This document shows positions 17,424 to 31,505 of a DNA stretch of 64,000 nt, in pieces (position 1 is the stretch's first letter; each line of letters opens with the position of its first letter). The DNA comes from Archangium gephyra (GTDB taxonomy: Bacteria > Myxococcota > Myxococcia > Myxococcales > Myxococcaceae). The notes beneath the pieces were generated by a model. The model did no database searches, had not been told where the DNA came from, and saw only the letters and a program-made list of their open reading frames with translations. A program made the position numbers and the translations under genes. The stretch is from the NCBI RefSeq assembly GCF_001027285.1, contig NZ_CP011509.1:112501-176500 (forward strand). The letters run 5' to 3'.

Positions 17424-17525
17424 ATCAATTATTTGCCGCGTGGTTGTGCAATCCCTACCACCGCGCCACACATTGCGCGGGAAATTACATGACAGTCATT
17501 TATTTTGCGTGTGGCTGTCCAATCC
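17424..17525. repeat. imperfect ~32-bp direct repeat around the 5'-nucleotidase stop
   Basis: TCAATTATTTGCCGCGTGG continuing TTGTGCAATCCCT (17424-17455) resembles the stretch TCATTTATTTTGCGTGTGG continuing CTGTCCAATCCCT (17494-17525). The second copy contains the stop codon and last residues of the 5'-nucleotidase gene. It may be a relic of a local duplication. Confidence 0.5.
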
Positions 17526-19005
17526 CTGAATCCGTGACGCCCTTGCGCAGTGCGTCCATGAGCAAGGTGTGTGCATCCAGCTCCGTGCGACGCACGTTGC
17601 CCGCCAGAGACAGCGCTTCCTTGTAGCCGCCAGCCACGAAGGCCTGGAAGTCCAACGTCGCCACCCGGTACGTCGCCTCCGGTTTCACCGGCTCGTCCCC
17701 CGCCTCCGGGTGGGATGGGTCCTTCAGCACCCGCAGGCGCACCGGCCTCCCGTCCTCCAGCTCGTACCGGACACCACTGCGCTGGCTGTAGCTGTCCGTC
17801 CCCCGCTTCGACTCGCTCAGGGCCACCCAGTCCGCCAGCTGCGCCCCCGTCAGCTCCGCCGTCACCAGCAGGTTGCGGTACGGAATGGCCCCCAGGAAGT
17901 CCTCCACCGTCACCGCCCCCGCCGGCAGCCCGCCCCGGAAGCTCGCCGACAGCGCGAAGAAGGCGTGCGCCCCCGCCGCCCGGCGCCACACCTCCGCCGC
18001 CCAGGTGCCCACCTCCGCCTGTCCCGTCGTGAGGCCCTCGTCCCGCAGGGGCCTGTCCAGGTGGCCCAGCACCTCGAAGCGCTCGGGCCGCTTCGCCACC
18101 AGCGCCCGCTGCAGCCGCCCCACCTCCGCCGCCGTCTCCGGATCCTCCCGCTTCGTGCCGTCCATCTTCACCAGCCCGCCCTCCACCCCCTCCAGCCGTC
18201 CACCCCGGAAGCGCAACCGCACCTCCGAGAGGTAGGCGAGGTATTGGTACGGAGCGAGGTACCAGGTCCTCGTCCCCGGCAGCACGCCCAGCTCCGTCTT
18301 CTGGTGCGAGTGCGAGCCCATGATGACGTCAATGCCTGACACCTCCCGCGCCAGCGCCTCGTCGTCCTCGCGCAGCTGGTGCCCGAGCAGCACCACCGCG
18401 TCCACGTGCTCCCGCGTGCGCAGCGCCTCCACCACCGCCCGCGCCGCCTCCGTCGCGTCCGTCCACCGCGTCCCCGCCGGCAGGTTCTCCGCCTTCACCA
18501 GACGCTGCATGTCCGGCCCCGCCACCGCGAAGAAGCCCACCCGCACGCCTCCCACCTCCCGCACCACGTAGGGCTTTCCCTCCACCCGCAGGTACGCCGC
18601 TCCGTCCGCCCCCACCAGGTTGGCGCACAGCACCGGGTAGCTCGCGCTCGCCCGGCACCGCTCGAAGGCCTCCGCCCCGTAGTCCAGGTCGTGGTTGCCC
18701 AGCGCCATCACGTCCAGCACGCCGTTGAACCACGGCCACTCCACGCACCCGTACTCGTCACTCCACGTGGGCACGCCCTTGTTCAACGTGTCCCCTCCGG
18801 ACACCCCCAGCGTGTCCGGCCTCGCCTTCGCCTCCCGGAGATACGCCAGCGCCCGCGCCACTCCCCCCTGCCCCGGCTCCCCCTCCGAATAGAAGGGCAC
18901 CGCGTGCGAGTGGTAGTCCGTCATCCCCACCAGCGTCACCGTACGCGTCGTCTGGCAGGCGGGAAGCAACAGCAGGCTCGTGAGAAGGGCGGCAGGCTTG
19001 TTCAT
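17500..19005 (-). CDS. 5'-nucleotidase/metallophosphoesterase lipoprotein
   Basis: A 501-aa UshA/5'-nucleotidase-family protein expected in the periplasm or on the outer membrane. It has a signal peptide with lipobox LLPAC near residue 16. The metallophosphoesterase half carries GMTDYHSH, GGDTLN, GNHDLDYG, LLGHQ and MGSHSH, supplying the dimetal ligands. The C-terminal substrate-binding half (from ~residue 290) has IPYRNLLVTAELTGAQLADW and DSYSQRSGVRYELEDG. Likely activities are nucleotide 5'-phosphate or UDP-sugar hydrolysis. ATG at 19005 gives the signal peptide; the upstream frame to 19041 is rejected. The start is divergent from the hemerythrin gene, with a 19-bp palindrome in between. 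Confidence 0.93.
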   Translation of the reverse strand: MNKPAALLTSLLLLPACQTTRTVTLVGMTDYHSHAVPFYSEGEPGQGGVARALAYLREAKARPDTLGVSGGDTLNKGVPTWSDEYGCVEWPWFNGVLDVMALGNHDLDYGAEAFERCRASASYPVLCANLVGADGAAYLRVEGKPYVVREVGGVRVGFFAVAGPDMQRLVKAENLPAGTRWTDATEAARAVVEALRTREHVDAVVLLGHQLREDDEALAREVSGIDVIMGSHSHQKTELGVLPGTRTWYLAPYQYLAYLSEVRLRFRGGRLEGVEGGLVKMDGTKREDPETAAEVGRLQRALVAKRPERFEVLGHLDRPLRDEGLTTGQAEVGTWAAEVWRRAAGAHAFFALSASFRGGLPAGAVTVEDFLGAIPYRNLLVTAELTGAQLADWVALSESKRGTDSYSQRSGVRYELEDGRPVRLRVLKDPSHPEAGDEPVKPEATYRVATLDFQAFVAGGYKEALSLAGNVRRTELDAHTLLMDALRKGVTDSGIGQPHAK

Positions 19006-19120
19006 GGCGGGCTCCTGCTCCCGCCCTTCACACCCCAGCACTCGTCACGTCAAGCCGTGCCCCCGGACGGCCCCGGACTCACTTGGGGCGGACGCGCTCC
19101 CGGGCGCGGCCTTTCAAAAG

Positions 19121-19139
19121 TTGTCCAACTGTTGGACAA
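19121..19139. promoter_or_regulatory. solo 19-bp palindrome in a divergent promoter region
   Basis: TTGTCCAACTGTTGGACAA is a perfect palindrome around one base. With its flanks it matches the centre of the inverted-repeat element at 41965-42174 in 28 of 29 positions. It lies between the divergent 5'-nucleotidase (start 19005) and hemerythrin (start 19272) genes. It may be an operator, or a remnant core of that element without its arms. Confidence 0.6.
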
Positions 19140-19271
19140 GTTCGTACGGGCCGTCCCCGGCAGGTGCCTGCCTGCCCTCCGGCCTGCCTTGCCGTACGGC
19201 TCGCTTCACTCCCGGCACGCGGCCCGCACCATCGCCACCCTTCCGAGCGAGACAGTCCAAGGAAGGAAGGC

Positions 19272-19964
19272 ATGGGAATGGATGCCATCGCGCTCTTGAA
19301 GGCGGACCACAAGACCGTGGAGACGCTCTTCCGCAAGTTCGAACAGGCCGGACGCAACGCCAAGAAGCTCAAGCGCAAGCTCGTGGATCAGATCGTCCGC
19401 GAGCTCGCCGTCCACGCCATCATCGAGGAGCAGATCCTCTATCCCTCGATTCGCGCCAAGGCCACCGCCCTCGAGGACCAGGTGCTCGAGGCCCTCGAGG
19501 AACACCACGTGGCCAAGTGGCTCCTCAAGGAGTTGGAGAACCTCCCCCCCGAGGCCGAGCGCTTCGACGCCAAGGTGAAGGTCCTCATCGAGAACGTCCG
19601 CACCCACGTCACCGAAGAGGAACGCACCCTGTTTCCCCAGGTGCGCAAGGCCTTCAGCCCTCAAGAGCTCCGCGACATGGCCGAGGCCCTGACACTCGCC
19701 AGGCGCGCCGCTCCCACCCGGCCCCATCCCCGCGCCCCGGATACCCCGCCCGGCAACCTCGTCGCCGGTGCCGTGTCCGCCGTGCTCGACATGGGCAAGG
19801 ACGCCCTGCGCGCCGCTCGCCGCAAGGCCGAGGGCCTCTCGCCCTCTCCCGCTCCTCGCGCTGGCAAACGCGCTCGCAAGACGCGCGACGCCTCCCAGGA
19901 ACTCCCGCGCGAGGGCGATGGCTCCGTCCAGGACATGGCCACCGAGTCCTCCTACCTGATGTGA
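19272..19964 (+). CDS. hemerythrin-domain protein
   Basis: A 230-aa protein. Residues ~5-140 form a hemerythrin/HHE four-helix bundle: LLKADHKTVETLF with the first His, HAIIEEQILYPSI with His and Glu ligands, EEHHVAKWLL, and HVTEEERTLFPQV. It should bind a diiron centre and O2, NO or an oxidant. The remaining ~90 residues are Pro/Arg/Ala-rich and probably disordered, with a short amphipathic segment (AGAVSAVLDMGKDALRAARRKA). ATG at 19272 follows GGAAGG; frames reaching back to 19083 are not credible. An inverted-repeat element follows the stop by 16 bp. Confidence 0.92.
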   Translation: MGMDAIALLKADHKTVETLFRKFEQAGRNAKKLKRKLVDQIVRELAVHAIIEEQILYPSIRAKATALEDQVLEALEEHHVAKWLLKELENLPPEAERFDAKVKVLIENVRTHVTEEERTLFPQVRKAFSPQELRDMAEALTLARRAAPTRPHPRAPDTPPGNLVAGAVSAVLDMGKDALRAARRKAEGLSPSPAPRAGKRARKTRDASQELPREGDGSVQDMATESSYLM

Positions 19965-19980
19965 GCCGGTGGAGGTGAGG

Positions 19981-20140
19981 CCAAGCCAGAAGCGGTAAGT
20001 CCTGTCAGGGAGGAGGCTCCGGCCGCAATGGGGAGCAACTGGTCCGATTGTCGGACCAGTCGGCACGCCGCGCGACCGGAAGGCCCTCCGCGCCTTCCTG
20101 CAAGTGCACCCCTGAAAGAACCTACTTCCGCTGGCTCAGG
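19981..20140. repeat. inverted-repeat (REPIN-like) element, copy B
   Basis: Arms of about 33 nt at 19981-20013 and 20108-20140 are diverged inverted copies sharing CCCTGAMAGRACYTAC and, at the outer end, CTGGCTYRGG. Between them is a perfect palindrome, ACTGGTCCGA-TTG-TCGGACCAGT (20038-20060). The whole 160-bp unit fills the gap between the convergent hemerythrin and 138-aa genes, and the right arm contains the stop codon of the latter. The same architecture occurs at 41965-42174. Likely a mobile or structural repeat, possibly used as a bidirectional terminator. Confidence 0.75.
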
Positions 20141-20552
20141 GGAACGCGGGCAGCGGCGAGACGTCCGGGGCCACCCACTCCCGCCGCGCCCCCTCCGCCT
20201 CCAGCGTCTCCGCGCGGTAGTGCCGGGAGAGCAGCTTGCTGTCCCGCAGCCCCGCGTGCGCCTCCTGGAACACGCTGAAGGGCTCCAGCTCCGGCGTCTC
20301 CCGCAGCGCCTGGTACACGTGCGCGCTCCACGCCCGCGTCACCGTCTCGTGGTACTTGCCCGGCGCTCCCAGCGCAGCCGCGTACCGCTGGATGGTGCCG
20401 CGGATCCGCTCGTAGCCCGCCTCGGGCCCGTGCCGGCGCAGGTACAGCCACGCCAGCCTCACGTGCTCCCGGTGCCCGAAGCGCTCCCCAGGCCACCGCG
20501 CGGACTCCACCGCCGCGAGGAACTCGTCGTCGCTCGCTGTCTCTGGATTCAT
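20136..20552 (-). CDS. conserved hypothetical protein, 138 aa
   Basis: A small soluble, Arg/Glu-rich helical protein. It shows the segments RFGHREHVRLAWLYLRRHGP and KYHETVTRAWSAHVYQAL, a pattern I recognise as a widely distributed uncharacterised family with conserved HRxHVRLAW and YHETxTxAW motifs. The conserved His residues could bind metal but no function is known. ATG at 20552 starts MNPETASDDEFLAAV. The stop codon lies inside the right arm of the inverted-repeat element, so its 3' end is shaped by that element. Monocistronic. Confidence 0.75.
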   Translation of the reverse strand: MNPETASDDEFLAAVESARWPGERFGHREHVRLAWLYLRRHGPEAGYERIRGTIQRYAAALGAPGKYHETVTRAWSAHVYQALRETPELEPFSVFQEAHAGLRDSKLLSRHYRAETLEAEGARREWVAPDVSPLPAFP

Positions 20553-20599
20553 GTCCGCTGGTCTCCTGGCCCTCTCGGTGGGAACCCCGGACCCGGATA

Positions 20600-20633
20600 C
20601 CCTCACCCCGTCCCTCTCCCGGAGGGAGAGGGG
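20600..20633 (+). repeat. GC-rich interspersed repeat, copy 3
   Basis: Fourth base of a GGATAC leader onward matches CCCTCACCCCG-TCCCTCTCCC-GGAGGGAGAGGGG, the cleanest copy in the window. It lies between the 138-aa gene start and the end of the first TIGR02265 gene. It is followed by a GTTGTTGCTTGGGGTT-type simple repeat (about 20645-20697). Confidence 0.8.
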
Positions 20634-20702
20634 TTTTGCTCGGAGTTGTTGCTTGGGGTTGTTGTTGCTTGGGGTTGTTGCTGCTTGGGGTTGGGGCTCA
20701 GC

Positions 20703-21326
20703 CTACTCCCAGGCGAACGCGAACCCTCCATCCAATCCGTCCACCCACTCGCGCTTCACCCACGCCCGCCTCCCCCCCGTCGCGCACAGCAACTCCTCCA
20801 ACACCCCTTCCTGACACGCCGCCGGCAGGAAGTCTCCCCGGCTCACCACCCGGCCACTGCTCAGCCCCGTCCACTCCACCGACAGCTTCCCGAAGCTCCT
20901 CGTCTGCCGATGGATGTCCGGCGCACTCTCCATCATCCGCCTCGGGCTTCCGTGCGTCAGCACCTTCACCACCCTCCCCAACGGCGAGGACAGGTAGTCC
21001 GCCTTCGTCCTCCTCCCCAGCGCCCTCAGCGCCGCCTCCCCTCCTCCATACCTCGGCGCCAGCTGCCTCGCCGCGCACGCCAGCATCCTCAGCAACGACC
21101 GGATGGGGTAGCTGAAGGCATCCACGAAGTGCTCCTCCCCACTCGCCTCCAGGCAGTGGCGCACCGCGGACTCGTCCCCCAGCCCCCGCACCGCCTCCAG
21201 CGTTCCCTTGAACATCACCCCGCGCGCCGTGTCCTCCGCTGTCGCCTGCGCCATCCTCCACGCCAGGTCCCGCTCCCAATCGCTCTCGCCCGGCGTGTCC
21301 AGCAGCACCACCGCCTGCATGCTCAT
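20703..21326 (-). CDS. TIGR02265 (DUF2378) family protein, paralog 1
   Basis: A 207-aa member of the myxobacterial TIGR02265 family. Matching features are TARGVMFKGTLEAVRGLG, FVDAFSYPIRSLLRML, LGRRTKADYLSSPLGRVV, SFGKLSVEWTGLSSGRVVSRGDFLPAACQEGVL and the closing FAFAWE. The family is multi-copy in myxobacteria and its function is unknown. Start chosen at ATG 21326 (MSMQAVVLL); no strong ribosome binding site is seen and ATG 21320 is an alternative. A 265-bp spacer separates it from the second paralog on the same strand. Confidence 0.85.
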   Translation of the reverse strand: MSMQAVVLLDTPGESDWERDLAWRMAQATAEDTARGVMFKGTLEAVRGLGDESAVRHCLEASGEEHFVDAFSYPIRSLLRMLACAARQLAPRYGGGEAALRALGRRTKADYLSSPLGRVVKVLTHGSPRRMMESAPDIHRQTRSFGKLSVEWTGLSSGRVVSRGDFLPAACQEGVLEELLCATGGRRAWVKREWVDGLDGGFAFAWE

Positions 21327-21591
21327 TGGCCGTACCCCGATGCTGTGAGGATGTCCCTGCTGACCTCTCGGCGTCATGGGAGACCCAGGGCTGCACCGGC
21401 CATGCCGTGAGCCCCTCCGCACCCCCCTTCCGTCCACCGCTCCACACTCTCCGGCCCCCCAGGACAGGCCCCGCGCACCCACCGTCCAAAGCCAGACACA
21501 CCGCTCACACCCGGGGCGCAAACCCTGCGTGGTCTCCCCCGACACCCGGGCGCAAAACCTGCGCGTCACGCCCCGGCGCTCACTCCCGCCT

Positions 21592-22212
21592 TCACTCCCA
21601 CGAGACGAGGTACTCGCTGTCTAGCACCTCCAGCCTCGAGCCGCTCACCTTCACCCCCCGCGCCTTCATCCCCTCGAGCGCCGCCAGCAACACCCCCTCG
21701 TGCCAGGCGCACGGCATGAAGTCGCGCCGCATCATCACCCGGCCCCGCGTGGGGCCCTCCAACGTCACCGTGCGCTCTCCGAAGTTCACCGCCGCCCGGT
21801 ACGCCGACGGCATGTTCGTCAGCAGCCGCCACGTCTCCCCCTTCGAGAGCAGCAGCAACGCCTTGCCCGCCGCCGACTTCAGCAGGTCCCCCGTGGCCCT
21901 CCTGCCCAGCTGACGCTGCGCCTCCGCCCAGCTGCCACACCGCGGCTCCATGACGCCCGCCGCCGTCTCGCTCACCCGCAGCCACGCCTCCACCGGGTAG
22001 TTGAAGAACTCCACGAAGCGCGGCTCGCCCCCCGCCTCCACGCACCGGCGTACCCCCTCCTCCCCCACCAGCGCCCTCACCGCCTCCAGCGCTCCCAGGA
22101 AGAGCGTGCCCCGCACCGTGTCCGCCGGAGTCGCCAGCGCCAGCCGTTGCTCCAGGTCCTCGCGCAAATCCTGCGCTTCCACCACTTCGGCCTCACACGC
22201 GCTCACACTCAT
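21592..22212 (-). CDS. TIGR02265 (DUF2378) family protein, paralog 2
   Basis: A 206-aa paralog of the neighbouring gene with the same order of blocks: TVRGTLFLGALEAVRALVG, FVEFFNYPVEAWLRV, LGRRATGDLLKS, NFGERTVTLEGPTRGRVMMRRDFMPCAWHEGVLLA and final YLVSWE. It is closer to the family consensus than paralog 1. ATG at 22212 has GGAGGGG eight bases upstream. The two genes probably arose by tandem duplication followed by strong divergence. Function unknown. Confidence 0.9.
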   Translation of the reverse strand: MSVSACEAEVVEAQDLREDLEQRLALATPADTVRGTLFLGALEAVRALVGEEGVRRCVEAGGEPRFVEFFNYPVEAWLRVSETAAGVMEPRCGSWAEAQRQLGRRATGDLLKSAAGKALLLLSKGETWRLLTNMPSAYRAAVNFGERTVTLEGPTRGRVMMRRDFMPCAWHEGVLLAALEGMKARGVKVSGSRLEVLDSEYLVSWE

Positions 22213-22567
22213 GGCACCGCCCCTCCGCTCTTGCACCCTAACCACCCCCTCCCGGAGCCCCCGCCCCCGCCTCCTCCCCCGTCCTCTGGCCGACGTCGTC
22301 CCTCTCCCCAAGTGCCCAATCCCTCACACTGAGGCCCCCTCGCCCCCGGCCTGGCTCCGCCACGCCTACAATGGCCCTCACTGTGCGCGCCGCCTCCCTC
22401 CCGCCCCTCCTCCGGCTCCCTGCTTCGAAAATGAAGCAGCGTGCCTCGTTGCCCCTCGGCCCGGCAACCCCCTTCCCCTCCCGCCCCCCCTCTGGACCAA
22501 AGGGCATTTTCTTGATTTCTCTGGAATTCCCACACGGCTTCAGAATTGACGTGGAAGCACATCAGAG
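22213..22567. other. divergent promoter region
   Basis: A 355-bp gap between the leftward TIGR02265 paralog 2 and the rightward PilZ activator. Most is very C-rich and unremarkable. The last ~65 bp (22500-22567) are AT-richer, with TTGATTTCTC and GAATTGACG, and probably hold the promoter of the rightward gene. No sigma-54 consensus or clear palindrome was found. Confidence 0.45.
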
Positions 22568-24379
<1,812 letters not shown>

Positions 24380-24514
24380 GCCAGGCGCAGGAGGGAAGGG
24401 GGCGAGCAGGAGGTGCCGCGGGGCCGGGTGGCCGGGCTCCGAGCGGCGTCGCACCTTGAGGGGACAAGGACGCCTGGCTCTCGGGTTCATCCCGGGGACT
24501 GCGAAGGAGCGGCC

Positions 24515-28726
<4,212 letters not shown>

Positions 28727-28774
28727 ACCCAGGCACGAGTGGGCACGCCCTGGAGGCACACACACATTGCGGGC

Positions 28775-29617
28775 ATGGCCCGACCCCGGTGGGAAGCGCA
28801 AGGAGAGACCCCCTTCATCCGCCCCCTCACACGCCGTCTGGAGCCGGCCCTTCGCCGGCCCACGGCCGCCTGGCCCCGCGCCCGGCTCGTCCTGCGCGTC
28901 CTATCCGGGTTGCTCCTCGCCTACGTCCTGCTGAAGGCACTCAGCGCCGCGGGCGGATGGCTGCTCTGGGAGGTGCTCGACATCACCCCCACGCCGCTCC
29001 CCGCGGAGCGCAACGCCGTCTTCCTGACGAGCTTCCTCCTCGTCTTCGCCCCGGTGCTGTACCTGTCCACCTGCGCGCTGGCGCGGCGCTTCCTCCGCCC
29101 CCGCGTGGACACGCTCGTCCTCTACATGGGCACCACCTGCCTGTGCGCGACGCTGGGCGAGGTGGGCACGGACACGCTGTGCGTGGCGCTGCTGAAGCGG
29201 CCCCTCTGGCTCTACCACGTCTGGCCGGTGAACCACGGCTACACCTCGGCCGCCGGGCTCGTCACCTGGCCCCTCTATGGGGGCTTCCTCTACTTCCTGC
29301 ACCAGGCCCTGCGCGCCAACCCCCGCCTGCGCCCCTTCAACGGGGATGGCGCCAAGGTGCTGCTGCTCGCCGTGGACGCCATGCTGCTGGAGATCTGCCT
29401 CAACGTCTTCTCGCTCGGCCTCTTCCAGTCCTTCTTCTTCTTCTATTTCCGGGGAGACCTGCAGCACTTCTCCACGGGGGAGATCTTCGTGCCGTACGTG
29501 GTGCTCGGCTACGCGGGCCTGAAGCTGCTGGCCTTCCTGGAGCGCAGGCGGCATCGCCTGGCCATGGGGCTGGCGCTTCAGGCCCTGGGCATCCTATGCG
29601 TGCTCGCTATGCCGTAG
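28775..29617 (+). CDS. multi-pass membrane protein of unknown function
   Basis: A 280-aa protein with roughly seven hydrophobic segments, for example ~42-62, ~82-102, ~118-135, ~160-180, ~195-225 and ~235-280, and an Arg-rich cytoplasmic-like N-terminus. It contains WPVNHGYTSAAGLVTWPLYGGFLYFLHQAL and FFFFYFRGDLQHFSTGEIFVPYVVLGY, which I cannot assign to a family. The start is uncertain: ATG 28775 lacks a clear ribosome binding site and GTG 28739 would add 12 residues. It follows the kinase by 48 bp and its stop overlaps the convergent DUF2236 gene by 11 bp. Confidence 0.75.
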   Translation: MARPRWEAQGETPFIRPLTRRLEPALRRPTAAWPRARLVLRVLSGLLLAYVLLKALSAAGGWLLWEVLDITPTPLPAERNAVFLTSFLLVFAPVLYLSTCALARRFLRPRVDTLVLYMGTTCLCATLGEVGTDTLCVALLKRPLWLYHVWPVNHGYTSAAGLVTWPLYGGFLYFLHQALRANPRLRPFNGDGAKVLLLAVDAMLLEICLNVFSLGLFQSFFFFYFRGDLQHFSTGEIFVPYVVLGYAGLKLLAFLERRRHRLAMGLALQALGILCVLAMP

Positions 29618-30947
29618 CCTGCTCGTCCGGGCGCTCCGGAGCCTTCTCCCAGCCGTGGAGGCCCCACGTCTGCCGCAGCTGATCCGGGAGGCGGAAGGGC
29701 ACGCGGTTCTTCCCGCGGCCCGCCCAGACGATGCCTTCCATCAGCTTGCGCCCGAGCAGCCCGCACAGCGACTCGGAGAACAGGCTCTGCTCATCCATCT
29801 GGTCGGTCGCCCAACCCAGGCCGATCAACGGACCCATGACCAGGATGCTCTTCAAGTCGTACGTGTCTGGCACGCCGGCGGCACGCGCCGTGGAGGGGCC
29901 CACCAGGTGGTGGATGAGCACCTCGCCCAGGTCGTCGAAGAGGTTGCCGGGCGTGACATGGTCCATCAACGACAACAGCGCCTGGGTCATCTCCTGACCT
30001 TCCTGGCTCCAGTGGAAGTGGCGCTGGGCGATCTTGTCGAAGAGGCGCTCGCCGTCCTCGTAGCGCTCGGGCAGCAGCTCGCCATCGATGCCCATGATGT
30101 GCCCCACCACCCGCCAGGCATGGTAGTAGGCATGCTTCTCGTGCGGCGAGGGCGTGTACCCCAGCTTGGGGAGCGCCCGCAGGGTGACGACCGAGAAGGC
30201 CAGCATGGTGGCCGCCATGTCCTCCTGGTTGATGGGCTGGCCCAACGCCGGGTCCCACTGTCCCTTCTGGGCGATGAGGTTGCGCACGACGGCATGCATG
30301 AGGCGCACCTTCTGCGCGGAGCGGATGCCCCGCCCTCCCGGCTCGAGTCCCGCCGGTTTGCCGGGGCCCTGGTCCGGAGCCATGACATCCACCACCATCT
30401 GCGCCGTCTCCAGGATGCGGCGATAGAGGTTCGTGGGGAGTCCCGGCTCGGAGGAGGAGTCCGCGGAGCCCTTGAAGCGCGCCAGGAAGCGGCGGGCGAG
30501 GCGCGAGAGCAGCCCCTCGGGATGGCTGGTGAGCAGCTCCGTGGAGAGACGGTTCCGGGCCTTGGTGCCGCGCTCACGCCCCATCCTGCCGGTGGTGTGG
30601 AGGACCTTCACGCCCTTGCTGGCCGCGTAGCAGGACGGCAGCGAGGCGCAGAAGAGCGCGAGGAGCATTTGAGGAGCGCAGCGGTTGAAGAAGGCCTGCC
30701 CCTCGAGGATGAGGGACTTCTGCGCCCAGGAAGGCAGCGCCCGCGTGTCGTTGAGGAAGCGGCGGAGGGACGGGGGTAGAGCCTCGGGCACCGGCTGCTC
30801 GTTGAGGATGAGATGCGTCATCAACTCGTTGGCCAGCGTCACCTCGTGCTGGCTCAGGTTCCGGACCGCCTCGTCGGCCTCCGGGTCGCACTCGGTGCGC
30901 TTCCTGTCCAGGAATTCATCCGTCCAAACCATTTCCATCATCCGCAT
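29607..30947 (-). CDS. DUF2236/MpaB-family heme oxygenase-like protein
   Basis: A 446-aa protein. Features of the MpaB/rubber-oxygenase (DUF2236) family are LPPSLRRFLNDTRALPSWA near the N-terminus, then LHTTGRMGRERGTKARNRL, KVRLMHAVVRNL, INQEDMAATMLAFSVVTLRALPKLGY and HAYYHAWRVVGHIMGID. The family includes the heme b latex-clearing protein and fungal MpaB, which cleave C=C bonds of isoprenoid chains. The His and Arg residues in these blocks are the likely heme and distal residues. No signal peptide is visible. ATG at 30947 has AGGGG nine bases upstream. The 3' end overlaps the convergent membrane gene by 11 bp. The substrate here is unknown. Confidence 0.85.
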   Translation of the reverse strand: MRMMEMVWTDEFLDRKRTECDPEADEAVRNLSQHEVTLANELMTHLILNEQPVPEALPPSLRRFLNDTRALPSWAQKSLILEGQAFFNRCAPQMLLALFCASLPSCYAASKGVKVLHTTGRMGRERGTKARNRLSTELLTSHPEGLLSRLARRFLARFKGSADSSSEPGLPTNLYRRILETAQMVVDVMAPDQGPGKPAGLEPGGRGIRSAQKVRLMHAVVRNLIAQKGQWDPALGQPINQEDMAATMLAFSVVTLRALPKLGYTPSPHEKHAYYHAWRVVGHIMGIDGELLPERYEDGERLFDKIAQRHFHWSQEGQEMTQALLSLMDHVTPGNLFDDLGEVLIHHLVGPSTARAAGVPDTYDLKSILVMGPLIGLGWATDQMDEQSLFSESLCGLLGRKLMEGIVWAGRGKNRVPFRLPDQLRQTWGLHGWEKAPERPDEQATA

Positions 30948-31190
30948 CTGAACCGCCCCTGACGTCCTTCTTGGAGGGCACCCCCATTGGTGTCCTCATA
31001 GGCCGATGGAAATTGGCGGTTTGTGACGCCGGTCCGAAACAGGCCGGAACCCTGGATGAAGGGGAAGCGGGAACCCGGAGCGCGCGGACGAGGGGCGGGC
31101 GCGACGGGAGACATTCCGCGGCGGGGAAATTCCCGGGACGCACGAGGCGCCCGGGTGGATGGAGTCTCTGCTCCTGGGAAATAACGGGCG

Positions 31191-31505
31191 CTACTCCAGC
31201 ACGCAGCCGTCACGCTCGCTGACGAAGCGCGCCTTCTCGCCCCACAGCAGAGCGGCGGCCGTCTGCACGCTGCGCTCCTTGTAGTCCACCGTGACGGTGG
31301 CCACCGCCGGGCTCGCCGCCGTCCAGCGCCGGCAGTACTCCTCGCTCATCTGCATCACGAAGAGGCAGGAGCAGAAGTCCTTCGCCGTGTACGAGGTGAC
31401 GAGCTGCAAGTCGTTGTTGTCGTAGGGGCGCTGCACCGTGTCGCCCCTCCCGCAGGAGAGGGCCGCGGCACACGCGAGCACCCCCAGCACACGGCGCGGG
31501 CTCAT
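31191..31505 (-). CDS. small Cys-rich lipoprotein
   Basis: A 104-aa predicted lipoprotein. The signal peptide MSPRRVLGVLACAAALSC ends in a lipobox with Cys near residue 18. The mature part has four further Cys (FCSC, EYCRRW, DGCVLE), compatible with two disulfides in the periplasm. No family is recognised. Its ATG overlaps the stop of the serine hydrolase gene (ATGA overlap), so the two form an operon and are likely translationally coupled. Possible partnership with that hydrolase is inference from position. Confidence 0.72.
   Translation of the reverse strand: MSPRRVLGVLACAAALSCGRGDTVQRPYDNNDLQLVTSYTAKDFCSCLFVMQMSEEYCRRWTAASPAVATVTVDYKERSVQTAAALLWGEKARFVSERDGCVLE

Noticed and set aside
20645..20700. 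GTTGTTGCTTGGGGTT simple repeats resembling a CRISPR or microsatellite locus
   Set aside because: Units are short, contiguous and without spacers; this is simple-sequence slippage, and no cas gene is present.
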